Origin: Paenibacillus tianmuensis
Lineage (GTDB): Bacteria > Bacillota > Bacilli > Paenibacillales > NBRC-103111
NCBI RefSeq assembly: GCF_900100345.1
Contig: NZ_FMTT01000029.1
Location: 2,366 to 66,365 of the forward strand
Direction: 5' to 3'
DNA length: 64,000 bases
Shown: one piece after another, positions 38,085-48,193 of the stretch
Layout: the number at the start of each line of letters is the position of its first letter
Numbering within the stretch: position 1 is the first letter of the stretch
Position numbers and translations under genes: made by a program
The notes under the pieces: model-generated
Told to the model about the DNA's origin: nothing
Seen by the model: the letters and a program-made list of their open reading frames with translations, nothing else
Databases searched by the model: none

Positions 38085-38403
38085 GGCTGCTCCTCCTGAG
38101 GACGCTCCGTTCGGGTCTTTTCGCTGTCGCAGCAGGAAAGTACCTCCGGGTCCTGTTCAAATCGTGTTCCTGGAATAATAATAAAATGGTCGGAACATGA
38201 TTTAAAAGGGACCACGTAAACTCTCCGGTATCTTTCCTGCTGCTTACGCAGACCCGACCTTCGCTATATATATCTGTTGGCGCTTTGCAATTTGTCGCGC
38301 CGGTTGTTTATACGTGAAAATCCGGCCCGGGTTTCCAAACTTCAGCGGTTTCCAGACCGATGCGCAGGCTTCATGAGCCGTGCTGCAGGTCCGTCGCCTG
38401 CGT
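38085..38403. other. Noncoding gap with a long imperfect inverted repeat
   Basis: No gene. Arms at about 38112-38140 and 38230-38257 (CGGGTC...GCAGCAGGAAAG and its imperfect complement) would form a large hairpin between glcK and the rapZ operon. It may act in termination or insulation; I see no clear T-tract. The rapZ promoter should lie here but is not obvious. Confidence 0.4.
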
Positions 38404-39354
38404 CTAGCTGTGCAGGTTGAGGCCCGCTGCGCCGACGACGCCGGCATCGTTGCCGAGAACGGCAGGGACGATGTCCACGCCTTCTTTGGCCGTTTCCTGA
38501 GCATGCTCGTTGTAGTACTTGCGGATCGCATCGAACAGGATGTCGCCTGCCTTGGATACGCCGCCTCCCACGATAAAACGCTGCGGGTTCAGAACGACGG
38601 AAATCGCCGCCATCGATTTGCCGAGATACAGAGCGGCGCGGTTAATGATCCGCAGCGCTGTTTCATCGCCCGTTTTGGCCGCGTCAAACACGTCTTTCGC
38701 CATGATGTTCTCGACAAGCGCCAGAGACGTATGCTCGCCCCGCTCCACAGCTTCTTTGGCCATGCGGATGATGCCTGTTGCCGACGATACGGTCTCCAGA
38801 CAGCCTTTCTTTCCGCAACCGCATTCGATGGCTTCGAGGTCCGGCACAACAACCATGTGGCCGAGTTCGCCGGCCATGCCGTTGTAGCCCTGGTAGATAC
38901 GGCCGTGGATAATGACCCCGCCGCCTACTCCTGTGCCTAGCGTATAGCAGACGACATTCGGAATGCCCGCGCCTGCACCGCTCCATGCTTCCCCGAGCGC
39001 TGCGACGTTGGCGTCGTTATCGATTTTGACCGTTTTGCCAAGCTTCTCTTCCATAATCTTCTTGACCGGCACGTTGCGCCAGCCCAGGTTGGGCGACAGC
39101 TTGATGAAGCCTTCGGGAATGTCCATGAACCCGGCGATTCCCGCACCGATGCCGGCGACCTGCTCCCATTCGTATGGAGATTCGTCAACCAGCTTACGCA
39201 CATACTGCGCGATATTTTCCAGCACTACCTCTGCGCCATGTTCGGTACCGGTCGGGCCCTCGTACGTTTGCAGCAGTTTCCCCTGCTCGTCGCACAATCC
39301 GACTTTAATCGCGGTTCCTCCCAAATCGACTCCTACATAAACACGTTCTCCCAT
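38404..39354 (-). CDS. glcK: ROK-family glucokinase
   Basis: 316 residues. The ATP motif is VYVGVDLGGTAIKVGLCDEQ. ROK features are LGTGVGGGVIIHG, then GELGHMVVVPD, and the zinc-type motif CGCGKKGCLETVSS. It phosphorylates glucose to glucose-6-phosphate with ATP. No sugar-import gene adjoins it. Confidence 0.93.
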   Translation of the reverse strand: MGERVYVGVDLGGTAIKVGLCDEQGKLLQTYEGPTGTEHGAEVVLENIAQYVRKLVDESPYEWEQVAGIGAGIAGFMDIPEGFIKLSPNLGWRNVPVKKIMEEKLGKTVKIDNDANVAALGEAWSGAGAGIPNVVCYTLGTGVGGGVIIHGRIYQGYNGMAGELGHMVVVPDLEAIECGCGKKGCLETVSSATGIIRMAKEAVERGEHTSLALVENIMAKDVFDAAKTGDETALRIINRAALYLGKSMAAISVVLNPQRFIVGGGVSKAGDILFDAIRKYYNEHAQETAKEGVDIVPAVLGNDAGVVGAAGLNLHS

Positions 39355-39559
39355 ACCTGTCGAATCACCTCGTACCCTATCCGTTATCTATAAGCTCCTG
39401 TTCCAACTATAAGCCAACCTCCCTAGAAGGTCAAGATTAGCCAAGGGGAAGCCGGAGACTCCTCCGAGAGTGTGTCGAGAAAGTGTCAATGACCGCTTTC
39501 CAGCCGCTTAATCACGGAAGAGCGCCCCGAGAAGCTTAAGACGGAACGTAATTTTTTTA

Positions 39560-39794
39560 GATATAGAATTTATAAGTTATCAGCGGAGCTGATTGAATTC
39601 TATATCGCAAGAAAAGCTTCCACTAAAACACGAATGTATCTTCCTCGAAATGGCTTCGATAAGAAGCTTTTCTTAACGATATAGAATTTATAAATTTTCA
39701 GCAAAGCTGAACAAATTCTATATCACAAGAAAAACTTCCGCTAAACCGCGGTCGCTCATCCATGAATAGACTTCGATAAGAAGCTTTTCTTATA
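39560..39794. repeat. Tandem duplication of a 118-base hairpin unit
   Basis: Two direct units (39560-39677 and 39678-39794). Each starts GATATAGAATTTATAA and holds a hairpin (ATCAGC/GCTGAT flanked by GATATAGAAT/ATTCTATATC in unit 1). Each continues CAAGAAAA-CTTCC and ends CTTCGATAAGAAGCTTTTCTT. Both units carry a second small inverted repeat (AAGAAAAGCTT/AAGCTTTTCTT). Noncoding, between trxB and glcK; the rest of 39355-39842 shows nothing else besides the trxB terminator. Confidence 0.8.
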
Positions 39795-39797
39795 AGC

Positions 39798-39832
39798 ATG
39801 AAAAAGGCGCAGAACGCAGGGTTCCACGCCTA
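39798..39832 (-). terminator. trxB terminator
   Basis: Stem AGGCG...GAAC/GTTC...CGCCT with two wobble pairs, then T5 on the minus strand, 10 bases past the trxB stop. Confidence 0.65.
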
Positions 39833-39842
39833 TATGGCGTTG

Positions 39843-40790
39843 TTACAGGGACTTGCTCCAGTCATGCACCATATGCCCTTCCAGGAACTTCTCGCAGTCG
39901 AGCGCCGCCATACAGCCGCTGCCGGCCGCCGTAATCGCCTGGCGGTATTTGCTGTCCTGCACGTCGCCGCAGGCAAAGACGCCTTCGACGTTGGTCAGGG
40001 ACGTACCCGGCTTGACCAAAATGTAACCGACTTCGTCCGTGACGATTTGCCCGCCGAGGAAGTCCGTGTTCGGTTTGTGACCGATCGACACAAAGATCCC
40101 GGCCGTTTCGATCAATTCCTCTTCACCGGTCTCGTTGTTTTTCACCTTCAAGCCAGTCACGCCCTTTTCGCCGGACATGACTTCCAGAGGTGTGAGGTTC
40201 AGGCTCCATGTAATTTTCTCGTTTTGACGCGCGCGATCCTGCATGATTTTGGAGGCACGCAGTTCGTTTCTACGGTGCACGATGCGCACTTCCGTCGCAA
40301 AACGCGTCAGGAAGCCCGCTTCCTCCATCGCCGAGTCCCCGCCGCCCACAACAATGATCTTCTTGCCGCGGAAGAAGAATCCGTCGCACGTAGCGCAAGT
40401 GCTGACGCCGCGGCCGATGCTTTCCTTCTCGTTCGTAATGCCGAGCAGCTTCGCCGAAGCGCCGGTCGAGATGATGAGCGATTCGGCTTCAATATCGCCG
40501 AGGCCTTCCACATTCAGCTTGAACGGACGCTTGGAAAGATCGACCTTGTTGACCCAGCCCGTTTTGAACTCGGCGCCGAAACGCTCCGCTTGCTTCCGCA
40601 TGTTGTCCATGAGCTCCGGGCCCATGATTCCTTCCGGGAACCCCGGGAAGTTCTCGACTTCGGTGGTCGTCGTCAACTGTCCGCCCGGTTCCGGTCCTTC
40701 GATGACGAGCGGGTTCAGGTTGGCGCGGGCCAAATAAATGGCAGCCGTGAGTCCTGCCGGGCCGGTTCCGATTACGATCGATTTGTACAT
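39843..40790 (-). CDS. trxB: Thioredoxin-disulfide reductase
   Basis: 315 residues. FAD motif IGTGPAGLTAAIYLARA, redox pair CATC at 132-135, NADPH motif VVGGGDSAMEEAGFL, and the terminal FACGDVQDSKYRQAITAAGS. It reduces thioredoxin with NADPH. A strong RBS (AGGAGG) precedes the ATG; it follows the TPR gene by 36 bases. Confidence 0.97.
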   Translation of the reverse strand: MYKSIVIGTGPAGLTAAIYLARANLNPLVIEGPEPGGQLTTTTEVENFPGFPEGIMGPELMDNMRKQAERFGAEFKTGWVNKVDLSKRPFKLNVEGLGDIEAESLIISTGASAKLLGITNEKESIGRGVSTCATCDGFFFRGKKIIVVGGGDSAMEEAGFLTRFATEVRIVHRRNELRASKIMQDRARQNEKITWSLNLTPLEVMSGEKGVTGLKVKNNETGEEELIETAGIFVSIGHKPNTDFLGGQIVTDEVGYILVKPGTSLTNVEGVFACGDVQDSKYRQAITAAGSGCMAALDCEKFLEGHMVHDWSKSL

Positions 40791-40826
40791 AGAGATTCCT
40801 CCTGTCGTTTCTTCTTGATCTCTATA

Positions 40827-42575
40827 TTAAGATTGAGACTCCATGCCGGTCAATTTTTTGAAAATGGCGTCCATTTTCTCTTTTAAACCGCAAGCTTCGT
40901 CGATCAGCTTCGCATTCTTGCTCACCGTCGCCACCGACACCCCGTAACGCTGCGCCGCCTCGTGATAACTGATCGGACGCCGGTGCATCTTGGCCGTCAA
41001 ATACTCAAGCGCAGCCGCCCAGCCTTCGACCTTGGTCATCTTGGGCACATTCGGAAACACCCGCGATAAATATTCTACCCAAAGCGTCTGCAAATCGTAC
41101 TGCTGTACCATATCGTAACGCTGGGCCATATGCCGCAGCGCCGTTTCCATGATGGCCTGCCACTTGCTTTCCCATACCGGAAGCCCCGGGGAGAACGGCG
41201 AAGGCTCGACCGTCGTCGGCTTGCCGTTCAGCACGGCATTCAGCGGCTCTTTCATCCCGATGCTGCGCAGCACGAAGATAGCCACCTGCTTCAAATAGTC
41301 GTCCTCGTCCGGCAGCATAATAAATTCCGTGAGCGCATCCTTCACTTCGTCGTCCGCAATCAGACCGAACGCTTGGATCACCTGCAGCTTCGTATCTCCA
41401 TCTCCATGACGCAGCGCCCAAAAGAACGACGACCGGACAAGCGGATCGCGCTTCATATGCTCCGGCAGCCCGCCCTCGGCGCGTTCCAGCCCGCGAAATT
41501 GTTCCTCGAACGGTAGATGGTAGTGATAGCTGACCGGAGGCTTTCTCGTTTCCTCCCGGTGCTTATCCAGCAAATTCAGATAGAACTTCGGGATTTCCGA
41601 GCCCGGATCGAATTTCTCCGCCTGCTTCCACTGCCGCTGAGCTTCTTCGTACCGCCCCGTATTGTAAGCGGCTACGGCTGTGTAGTGGAACAAGCAGGGA
41701 TCCAGACCCGCTTCGCCCGTTTTCAACAGCCGCTTGAACAGACGGAATGCTTTCTCATGCTCGCTTAAGATCCCCATCGTTGTGGCCAGCTTAAAGACGT
41801 GGTCCTGATGAAACGGGTACGTTTTGCGCAGCACTTCGAGCAGTTCCGCCAAGCTCTCCCGGTCACCGAAATGCTGGTAGAAGATTGCCAGGTTGCAGAG
41901 CGCATGCAAATTGCCGGGCTCCATCTCCAGCACCTGCCGGATCATGTCGACCGACTTGTCGAAATGCCCCATATAATAATAGGCCAAGGCCAAGTTGTTG
42001 CGCGCGGCCATAAAATCGGAATGCTTGCTGATGATATTTTCCAAAAGTCGAACCGCTTCGGAGAACTTTCCTTCCTCCAGCATCGAGCGCGCCCGGTCGT
42101 GATCGAACAAGCCTTCCCGGCTCTTGATCGTCGACAGCTTCGCAGGGCGGTCCAGCTCGTAGCTGAGCAGTTCCATCATTTCCTCGGACTCTTCCAGAAA
42201 CTGTCCGGTCAGATCGTTCTCAAGGTAATGAATAATCGCTTTTTCCGCTGATTCGTAATTTTCCATGTTAGCAAAATTGTTCGCCATATAGAAGTAACAT
42301 TCCGTCATCGTCGGATCGATCCGGTCCAGTACGTGCTGCAAAATGCGGTTGGATTCCTCGTAATTTCCCATCTCGGACAGCAGCCCGGCCAAGTTGCAGT
42401 GATTGACCGGGTTTTCCGGTTCGTACTCAGCCGCACGACGAAAATATTTCAATGCCTTATCGTAATGATAACGGTCCAAGGACTGAACGGCTTTTTCGAA
42501 AAAGAACGTGGCGTCCATTTTCATCGGTACGACATTGGTGCTGGGTTTCGGCAGCACACGTTTTTTCTTCTCCAT
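40827..42575 (-). CDS. TPR-repeat protein with C-terminal HTH-like end
   Basis: 582 residues, soluble. At least six TPR units run from about residue 23 to 330 (for example ALKYFRRAAEYEPENPVNHC, YYYMGHFDKSVDMIRQVLEM). A HEAT-like or helical middle follows. The C-terminus has an HTH-like segment (SYHEAAQRYGVSVATVSKNA, about 532-551). It lies between trxB and prs. Proteins like this are common in Paenibacillaceae at this locus; the function is not known to me. Confidence 0.8.
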   Translation of the reverse strand: MEKKKRVLPKPSTNVVPMKMDATFFFEKAVQSLDRYHYDKALKYFRRAAEYEPENPVNHCNLAGLLSEMGNYEESNRILQHVLDRIDPTMTECYFYMANNFANMENYESAEKAIIHYLENDLTGQFLEESEEMMELLSYELDRPAKLSTIKSREGLFDHDRARSMLEEGKFSEAVRLLENIISKHSDFMAARNNLALAYYYMGHFDKSVDMIRQVLEMEPGNLHALCNLAIFYQHFGDRESLAELLEVLRKTYPFHQDHVFKLATTMGILSEHEKAFRLFKRLLKTGEAGLDPCLFHYTAVAAYNTGRYEEAQRQWKQAEKFDPGSEIPKFYLNLLDKHREETRKPPVSYHYHLPFEEQFRGLERAEGGLPEHMKRDPLVRSSFFWALRHGDGDTKLQVIQAFGLIADDEVKDALTEFIMLPDEDDYLKQVAIFVLRSIGMKEPLNAVLNGKPTTVEPSPFSPGLPVWESKWQAIMETALRHMAQRYDMVQQYDLQTLWVEYLSRVFPNVPKMTKVEGWAAALEYLTAKMHRRPISYHEAAQRYGVSVATVSKNAKLIDEACGLKEKMDAIFKKLTGMESQS

Positions 42576-42739
42576 AATTCAGGCACCTCCGTGACCCGTC
42601 CGGAATTACATGAGAAACCCGCCTGTGCATTTCAGAGCTTCATTTCTACATCGCCGGAGTAATAATGATTCCTAAGTATAACACAATCCGGCCCAAAACC
42701 GTAAGGTTTCGACAGCCGGAGTCGTGTGGTAATAATTTA

Positions 42740-43690
42740 TTATACGCCGCCGTATTTGAACAGCGAGCTAAGCGAACCGCCGGATATGATGATATTGATC
42801 GCGTCCGAAAGCAGATGGGCAACCGAGAGCACCCGGAATCGGCTGGGATGGTTGTCCGGAATGGCGATGGAATCCGTAATGACGACTTCCTTAATGTTCG
42901 GATGATCCAGTCGCTGCAAGGCCGGGCCGGAGAATACCGGGTGCGTCGCACAGACATAAGCGTCGTGAGCCCCGCGTTCCTTCAGGCCTTCCACGACGTT
43001 GACGATGGTCGAGCCGGTATCGATCAGATCCTCAATGATGATCGGCGTACGGCCGGCTACATCCCCGATAACATGCGTAATGACCGCTTCGTTGTGAGCC
43101 GGTCTTTTCTTGATCATCATCGCAAACGGCGCATCGAGAATGTTCGCCATCTTCTCGGCTGTCGTCGCGCGTCCCGCATCCGGAGAGACGATGATCGGGT
43201 TTTGGATATTAAGCTTTTTAATGTAATCGCTAACCAAGTCCAGCGCCGTCAAATGGTCCACAGGGATGTTGAAGAAGCCTTGAATCGCCGGGGCATGCAG
43301 ATCAATCGTGATGACGCGGTCCGCACCCGCTGCCGTCAGCAGGTCCGCCACCAGCTTGGCCGAGATCGGTTCCCGAGGCGCGGCTTTGCGCTCTTGACGG
43401 GAATAACCATAGTAAGGAACGACAAGGTTGATCGTTCTCGCTGAAGCCCGCTTGGCAGCATCCATCATGACGAGAAGCTCCATGAAATTCTCGTTGATCG
43501 GATGAGAGAACGTTTGCACCAGAAAGACGTCGCAGTTCCGAATGCTTTCTTCGTAGAGACAGTAAATCTCCCCGCTCTTGAATCGGGAAAGCTTGATTTT
43601 GCCGAGCGGCGCTTTCAACTCTTCGCATATGCGCTCCGCCAGTTTCGGGTTGGACGAACCCGAGAAAATCTTCATTTTGTCGCTGTACAT
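42740..43690 (-). CDS. prs: Ribose-phosphate pyrophosphokinase
   Basis: 316 residues. It makes PRPP from ribose-5-phosphate and ATP. Motifs: FSGSSNPKLAERICEEL, the catalytic loop KIKLSRFKSGEIYCLYEESI, FVTQ-equivalent VFLVQTFSHP, ITIDLHAPAIQGFF, and the PRPP loop PIIIEDLIDTGSTI. It is shorter and more divergent than the housekeeping Bacillus Prs and sits directly after hisJ, so it probably feeds PRPP to HisG. A second housekeeping prs near glmU is likely elsewhere. Confidence 0.9.
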   Translation of the reverse strand: MYSDKMKIFSGSSNPKLAERICEELKAPLGKIKLSRFKSGEIYCLYEESIRNCDVFLVQTFSHPINENFMELLVMMDAAKRASARTINLVVPYYGYSRQERKAAPREPISAKLVADLLTAAGADRVITIDLHAPAIQGFFNIPVDHLTALDLVSDYIKKLNIQNPIIVSPDAGRATTAEKMANILDAPFAMMIKKRPAHNEAVITHVIGDVAGRTPIIIEDLIDTGSTIVNVVEGLKERGAHDAYVCATHPVFSGPALQRLDHPNIKEVVITDSIAIPDNHPSRFRVLSVAHLLSDAINIIISGGSLSSLFKYGGV

Positions 43691-43802
43691 GGTTACCTCC
43701 GCTTTTGCTTATGTTACAATGGGTCATTTGACGTTGAATGGACCTTTTCAAAAAGGCTCCGGTTGGCAGGTTTACACAATATTTAAAATGCCCACGTCCC
43801 CA

Positions 43803-44630
43803 TTATACATGAAATGAAGCGAATCCAATAGGCACCATGGCGCGTTTCCTGCTTTTAAATGTGGCTAATTCGTTAAATCCTGCCTTCCGCAGCAGGGCGG
43901 TCGCTTGGTCAAGGTACTGAGCGAGCCGGTCCGGCTGGTGCGCGTCCGAGCCTAGTGTCACAGGAATTCCCAGCTCGCGGGCGTGCTTCAGCACACGGAG
44001 GCTTGGGAACATCTCCTCTACCGGCATGCGCAAGCCCGATGCGTTCAGCTCGATGGCCATACCTGCCTCCCGAACAGCGTCCAGCGCCTGACGTTCCAAG
44101 TGCTCCACGCTCTGCTCCGGTTTGAAGCCGAACCGCTTGATCACGTCGATATGCCCGATGTAGTCGTAGAAGCCGGTCCGGCATGCTTTGCAAACGGCGT
44201 CGTAATATTGCACGTAGACCTCGTAGGCGTCCCGCTCCTTCCAGCCGTCCGTCTGCCGGTAATCGGTAATGTCCCATTCCCCGAGAAAATGAACGGACCC
44301 GATCACATAATCCCACGGATACGCTTTAATGATCCGCTCGATTTCCGCTTCATAGCCTTCGATATAATCGCCTTCGAGTCCGACCCGGATATCGATCTGA
44401 TCTTTGTATTTATGCTGCAAATGCAGCGCTTCTTCCACATAGCTCGGCAGTTCGTCCATCGGCATAGCCATGCCCGGGTAATAAGAAGCCGGGTCCACAT
44501 GCAGCAAGGGCATGTGATCGGACAGCCCCAGTTGGTCCAGTCCGATCTCAATGCCCTTCAGCACGTACTCCTCCAGCTCTCCCGACGCATGCCCGCACCG
44601 CACATGGTGCGTATGATAATCGATGCGCAT
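43803..44630 (-). CDS. hisJ: Histidinol-phosphatase, PHP type
   Basis: 275 residues, PHP superfamily. Metal ligands are visible in YHTHHVRCGHA, LGLSDHMPL, VGLEGDY, IGSVHFLG, GHIDVIKRFG and LGSDAHQPD. It dephosphorylates L-histidinol phosphate, the eighth step of histidine synthesis. It lies 67 bases after hisI. Confidence 0.92.
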   Translation of the reverse strand: MRIDYHTHHVRCGHASGELEEYVLKGIEIGLDQLGLSDHMPLLHVDPASYYPGMAMPMDELPSYVEEALHLQHKYKDQIDIRVGLEGDYIEGYEAEIERIIKAYPWDYVIGSVHFLGEWDITDYRQTDGWKERDAYEVYVQYYDAVCKACRTGFYDYIGHIDVIKRFGFKPEQSVEHLERQALDAVREAGMAIELNASGLRMPVEEMFPSLRVLKHARELGIPVTLGSDAHQPDRLAQYLDQATALLRKAGFNELATFKSRKRAMVPIGFASFHV

Positions 44631-44697
44631 CGAGCGAATTCTCCTTTTAGGCGACGGAGGGCGGCATGGTCACCAGCCTGCCCCTTCTTCGCCGCCG

Positions 44698-45381
44698 TTA
44701 TTTTTTGTGTCGGCGGTCCAGCTCGCGCATAACCTCATCGAGCGGCAGCTTCGCTTCGCGCAGCAGCACCATCAGGTGGAAAATAAGGTCGCTCGCTTCG
44801 TACCTCAGCTCGTCGTTGTCGCGGTTTTTCGCCGCAATGATGACCTCGGCCGTTTCCTCGCCGACTTTTTTCAATATTTTATCGATGCCTTTTTCAAACA
44901 GATACGTCGTATACGCGCCTTCCGGCCGTTCCGCGTCGCGCTGCGCGATCACCGACTCCAGTCGGCCGAGCATGGCAAAACGGTCCGCAGACTTCGATTC
45001 TGCCGCAGCTTCCCCGCCATCCGCCAAAGCTCCGAGCTTCATTTCGTTGTAGAAGCAGCTGTAGCGGCCGGTATGACAAGCCGGCCCTGCTTGATCCACA
45101 AGCACCAGCAGTGTGTCGCCGTCGCAATCGTACTTCAAAGCCTTAACCTTCTGCACATGGCCGGACGTCGCGCCCTTATGCCACAGCTCGCTGCGCGAAC
45201 GGCTCCAAAACCACGTTTCGTCCGATTCCAGCGTTAGCTTCAGCGACTCCCGGTTCATATAGGCCATCATCAGCACATCTTTGCTTGCCGCATCCTGCAC
45301 GATGGCCGGCACGAGGCCGTTCGCGTCCCATTTGATCGCCGCCGTTAACTCCTCTAAGGTTCCTACCGTTTGCCCGCTCAC
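44698..45381 (-). CDS. hisI: Bifunctional PRA-CH/PRA-PH protein HisIE
   Basis: 227 residues. The N-terminal PRA cyclohydrolase has [36 protein letters not shown] and the zinc motif [20 protein letters not shown]. The C-terminal PRA pyrophosphohydrolase has [20 protein letters not shown] and [13 protein letters not shown]. Second and third steps. Overlaps hisF by 4 bases. Confidence 0.96.
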   Translation of the reverse strand: MSGQTVGTLEELTAAIKWDANGLVPAIVQDAASKDVLMMAYMNRESLKLTLESDETWFWSRSRSELWHKGATSGHVQKVKALKYDCDGDTLLVLVDQAGPACHTGRYSCFYNEMKLGALADGGEAAAESKSADRFAMLGRLESVIAQRDAERPEGAYTTYLFEKGIDKILKKVGEETAEVIIAAKNRDNDELRYEASDLIFHLMVLLREAKLPLDEVMRELDRRHKK

Positions 45382-46136
45382 CGGACCTCCACTCCTTTAT
45401 GCCTGAGGTCGTCCTTAACCTCTTCGATCGTCATCTCTTTATAGTGAAAAATGGTAGCGGCCAGTCCTGCGTCCGCCTTGCCTTCCGCAAACACGTCGTA
45501 GAAGTGCTCCTTCTTGCCCGCTCCGCCGGAGGCGATGACCGGGATTGATACGAGCTCCGAAACCGCCCGCGTGAGCCGCAGGTCGAACCCGTCCTTCGTG
45601 CCGTCCGCATCCATACTCGTCAGCAAAATTTCACCGGCGCCGAGGTCTTCGATCCGCTTGGCCCATTCGAGCGCCCGGATGCCCGTGCCGTTCCGCCCGC
45701 CGTGGGTGAACACTTCCCATTCGTTCCACTCCGGATTGTACCGGGCATCGATCGCGACGACGATGCACTGCGAGCCGAAGCGGCGCGCGCCGTCGGATAC
45801 AAGCTGAGGATTGCGGACCGCAGCCGTGTTGATCCCGATTTTGTCCGCGCCCGCCCGCAGCAGCCGTTTCATGTCGTCCACGCTCGAGATTCCGCCGCCG
45901 ACCGTGAACGGAATCGTGATTTGACCAGCCGTCTGCTGCACGACGTTGACCATCGTCGCCCGTCCCTCATGGGAGGCGGAGATGTCCAGGAACACCAGTT
46001 CGTCGGCTCCTTCGCGATCGTAGATCGATGCGAGCTCGACCGGATCGCCGGCATCGCGCAAATTGACAAAGTTGACTCCTTTGACGACCCGCCCGTCCTT
46101 CACGTCAAGACAAGGGATGATCCGTTTGGCCAGCAT
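45378..46136 (-). CDS. hisF: Imidazole glycerol phosphate synthase subunit HisF
   Basis: 252 residues, a TIM barrel. [20 protein letters not shown] carries the catalytic Asp, and [12 protein letters not shown] and [12 protein letters not shown] bind phosphate. With HisH it forms IGP and AICAR from PRFAR and ammonia. Confidence 0.97.
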   Translation of the reverse strand: MLAKRIIPCLDVKDGRVVKGVNFVNLRDAGDPVELASIYDREGADELVFLDISASHEGRATMVNVVQQTAGQITIPFTVGGGISSVDDMKRLLRAGADKIGINTAAVRNPQLVSDGARRFGSQCIVVAIDARYNPEWNEWEVFTHGGRNGTGIRALEWAKRIEDLGAGEILLTSMDADGTKDGFDLRLTRAVSELVSIPVIASGGAGKKEHFYDVFAEGKADAGLAATIFHYKEMTIEEVKDDLRHKGVEVR

Positions 46137-46157
46137 AAGACGTCCTCCTTTCTGCCT

Positions 46158-46886
46158 TTACACCCGTCCGTGCGCTTCCTCCAGCTTGATGCTGCCGGTG
46201 TACAGCGCCTTGCCGACGATGGCGCCGCCTACGCCGTCCGCCGCATGCTTCGCCAGCCGCTCCAAATCCTCGTAACGGCTTACGCCGCCGGAAGCGATCA
46301 CCGACTGCCCCGATACCTTCGCCAAATGGACGATTGCTTCCACGTTCGGACCGCCCATCATACCGTCGCGCGAAATATCCGTAAAAATAAACGTTTTCGC
46401 GCCTTCCTTCGCCAGCTCTGCGGCAAGCTCATCCGCTTTGACTGCGGACGTTTCCAGCCAGCCGCGGGTCGCCACATATCCGTCCCGGGCATCGATGCCG
46501 ATGGCGACTTTGTCCCCGTGCTTCTGAAGCACCCGGTTGACGAACTCGCGGTTTTCGATGGCCGCCGTGCCGAGAATGATACGCGAAACGCCGAGCGATA
46601 AAATATGATCCACGTCCGCTTCCGTGCGCAAGCCGCCTCCGAGCTGAACCGGAACGTTAACGGCTTTGGCGATATCGCCGACCAGCTTGTCGTTGACCGG
46701 ATAGCCCGCCTTCGCTCCGTCCAGATCGACGAGATGAATCCATTTGGCTCCTTGCGCTTCCCAAGCTTTGGCGACCTCCAGCGGATTTTCGTTATACACG
46801 GTTTCCTGATTGTAATCTCCTTGGATCAAGCGCACGCACTTGCCCCCGCGAATGTCGATAGCGGGATAAATGATGAATGAAGACAT
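46158..46886 (-). CDS. hisA: ProFAR isomerase HisA
   Basis: 242 residues. [18 protein letters not shown], then [18 protein letters not shown] and [19 protein letters not shown]-barrel isomerase, fourth step. It follows hisH by 83 bases. Confidence 0.97.
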   Translation of the reverse strand: MSSFIIYPAIDIRGGKCVRLIQGDYNQETVYNENPLEVAKAWEAQGAKWIHLVDLDGAKAGYPVNDKLVGDIAKAVNVPVQLGGGLRTEADVDHILSLGVSRIILGTAAIENREFVNRVLQKHGDKVAIGIDARDGYVATRGWLETSAVKADELAAELAKEGAKTFIFTDISRDGMMGGPNVEAIVHLAKVSGQSVIASGGVSRYEDLERLAKHAADGVGGAIVGKALYTGSIKLEEAHGRV

Positions 46887-46969
46887 GAAAACGTTCCTCC
46901 AACCTTGAAAATATGAATCGCACCGGCCGTTTGGAAACCCGGCGAGCCGGAGCCAAGCACACGGCCTGT

Positions 46970-47578
46970 CTATTTACGCGTACACAGCGCAAGAAAATTG
47001 CCGAGCAGCTTCATGCCGACGCTGCCGCTTTTTTCGGGGTGAAATTGCATCCCAAATACGTTATTGCGGCCGACGATGGCCGTCACCTGCTGATAGTAAT
47101 CCGTTACCGCCAGCAGATCACCCGGCTGCTCCGGCTTCACATGAAACGAGTGAACGAAGTACACATGCCCCTCTTCTACCTCTTCAAACAGCGGGCTTGC
47201 CTGCCGGAATTCGAGTTTGTTCCACCCCATGTGAGGCACCTTGTAATCGCCGCGGAAGCGGACGACGTCTCCGGGCAGCAGGTTCAGCCCCTCATGCAGA
47301 CCATGCTCCTCGCTGCGGCTAAACAGGAGCTGCAAGCCCAAGCAGATGCCAAGCAGCGGCTTACCGCTGTCCGCATAACGCTTCACGGCCGCATCCAGCT
47401 TCGATTCGCGCAGGTGGTCCATCGCATCGCCGAACGCCCCGACGCCGGGAAGAATGGCTCCTTCCGCCTGAAGCAGCTCCTGCTCGTCCGAAACGATCAC
47501 GCCGCGGTAGCCAAGCCGTTCCACCGCCGAAGCGACGCTGTGCAGGTTGCCCATGCCGTAATCGATGATGGCGATCAT
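46970..47578 (-). CDS. hisH: Imidazole glycerol phosphate synthase subunit HisH
   Basis: 202 residues, class I glutamine amidotransferase. [32 protein letters not shown] (oxyanion strand), the nucleophile [10 protein letters not shown], and the His/Glu pair [13 protein letters not shown]. Supplies ammonia to HisF. Starts 3 bases after hisB. Confidence 0.97.
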   Translation of the reverse strand: MIAIIDYGMGNLHSVASAVERLGYRGVIVSDEQELLQAEGAILPGVGAFGDAMDHLRESKLDAAVKRYADSGKPLLGICLGLQLLFSRSEEHGLHEGLNLLPGDVVRFRGDYKVPHMGWNKLEFRQASPLFEEVEEGHVYFVHSFHVKPEQPGDLLAVTDYYQQVTAIVGRNNVFGMQFHPEKSGSVGMKLLGNFLALCTRK

Positions 47579-47581
47579 GGA

Positions 47582-48193
47582 TTACAGGACCCCTTTCGTC
47601 GACGGCACGCCCTGTACGCGGGGATCGATGCTCGTCGCCTCGTCGAGCGCCCGTCCGAGCGCCTTGAATACCGCTTCGACCATATGGTGCGTGTTATGCC
47701 CGTAGTGCACGATGACATGCAGCGTAATCCGCGCCTCCAGCGCAAATTTCCACAAAAATTCATGCACCAGCTCCGTCGTAAAGCTGCCGACCGTCGCCGA
47801 CGGATATTGGGCCCGATACTCCAGATGCGGCCGGTTGCTGATATCGATCGCCACCTGTGCCAGCGCTTCGTCCATCGGGATGAATACGTTCGCGTAACGC
47901 TTGATTCCCCTCTTGTCGCCAAGCGCCTCGCGCAGCGTCTGTCCGAGGCAGATGCCGATATCCTCGACCGTATGATGATCGTCGATATCGACATCGCCTT
48001 TGGCGTCCACTTTCAAATCGAACTGTCCATGCTTTGTGAACAGATCGAGCATATGATTCAAGAACGGCACATCCGTTTCGATCTCGGATACGCCGGTACC
48101 GTCCACGTTAAATGCGAGCCGGATGTCCGTCTCGTTCGTTTTACGCGCGATTTCGGCCTGTCGCCCGGCCCCTTGCTGGTTTTGCTCAGCCAC
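47582..48193 (-). CDS. hisB: Imidazoleglycerol-phosphate dehydratase
   Basis: 203 residues, monofunctional HisB. VPFLNHMLDLFTKHGQFDL, DDHHTVEDIGICLGQTL and HHMVEAVFKALGRAL are the His-rich metal motifs. Sixth step. Overlaps the hisD end by 8 bases. Confidence 0.97.
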   Translation of the reverse strand: MAEQNQQGAGRQAEIARKTNETDIRLAFNVDGTGVSEIETDVPFLNHMLDLFTKHGQFDLKVDAKGDVDIDDHHTVEDIGICLGQTLREALGDKRGIKRYANVFIPMDEALAQVAIDISNRPHLEYRAQYPSATVGSFTTELVHEFLWKFALEARITLHVIVHYGHNTHHMVEAVFKALGRALDEATSIDPRVQGVPSTKGVL

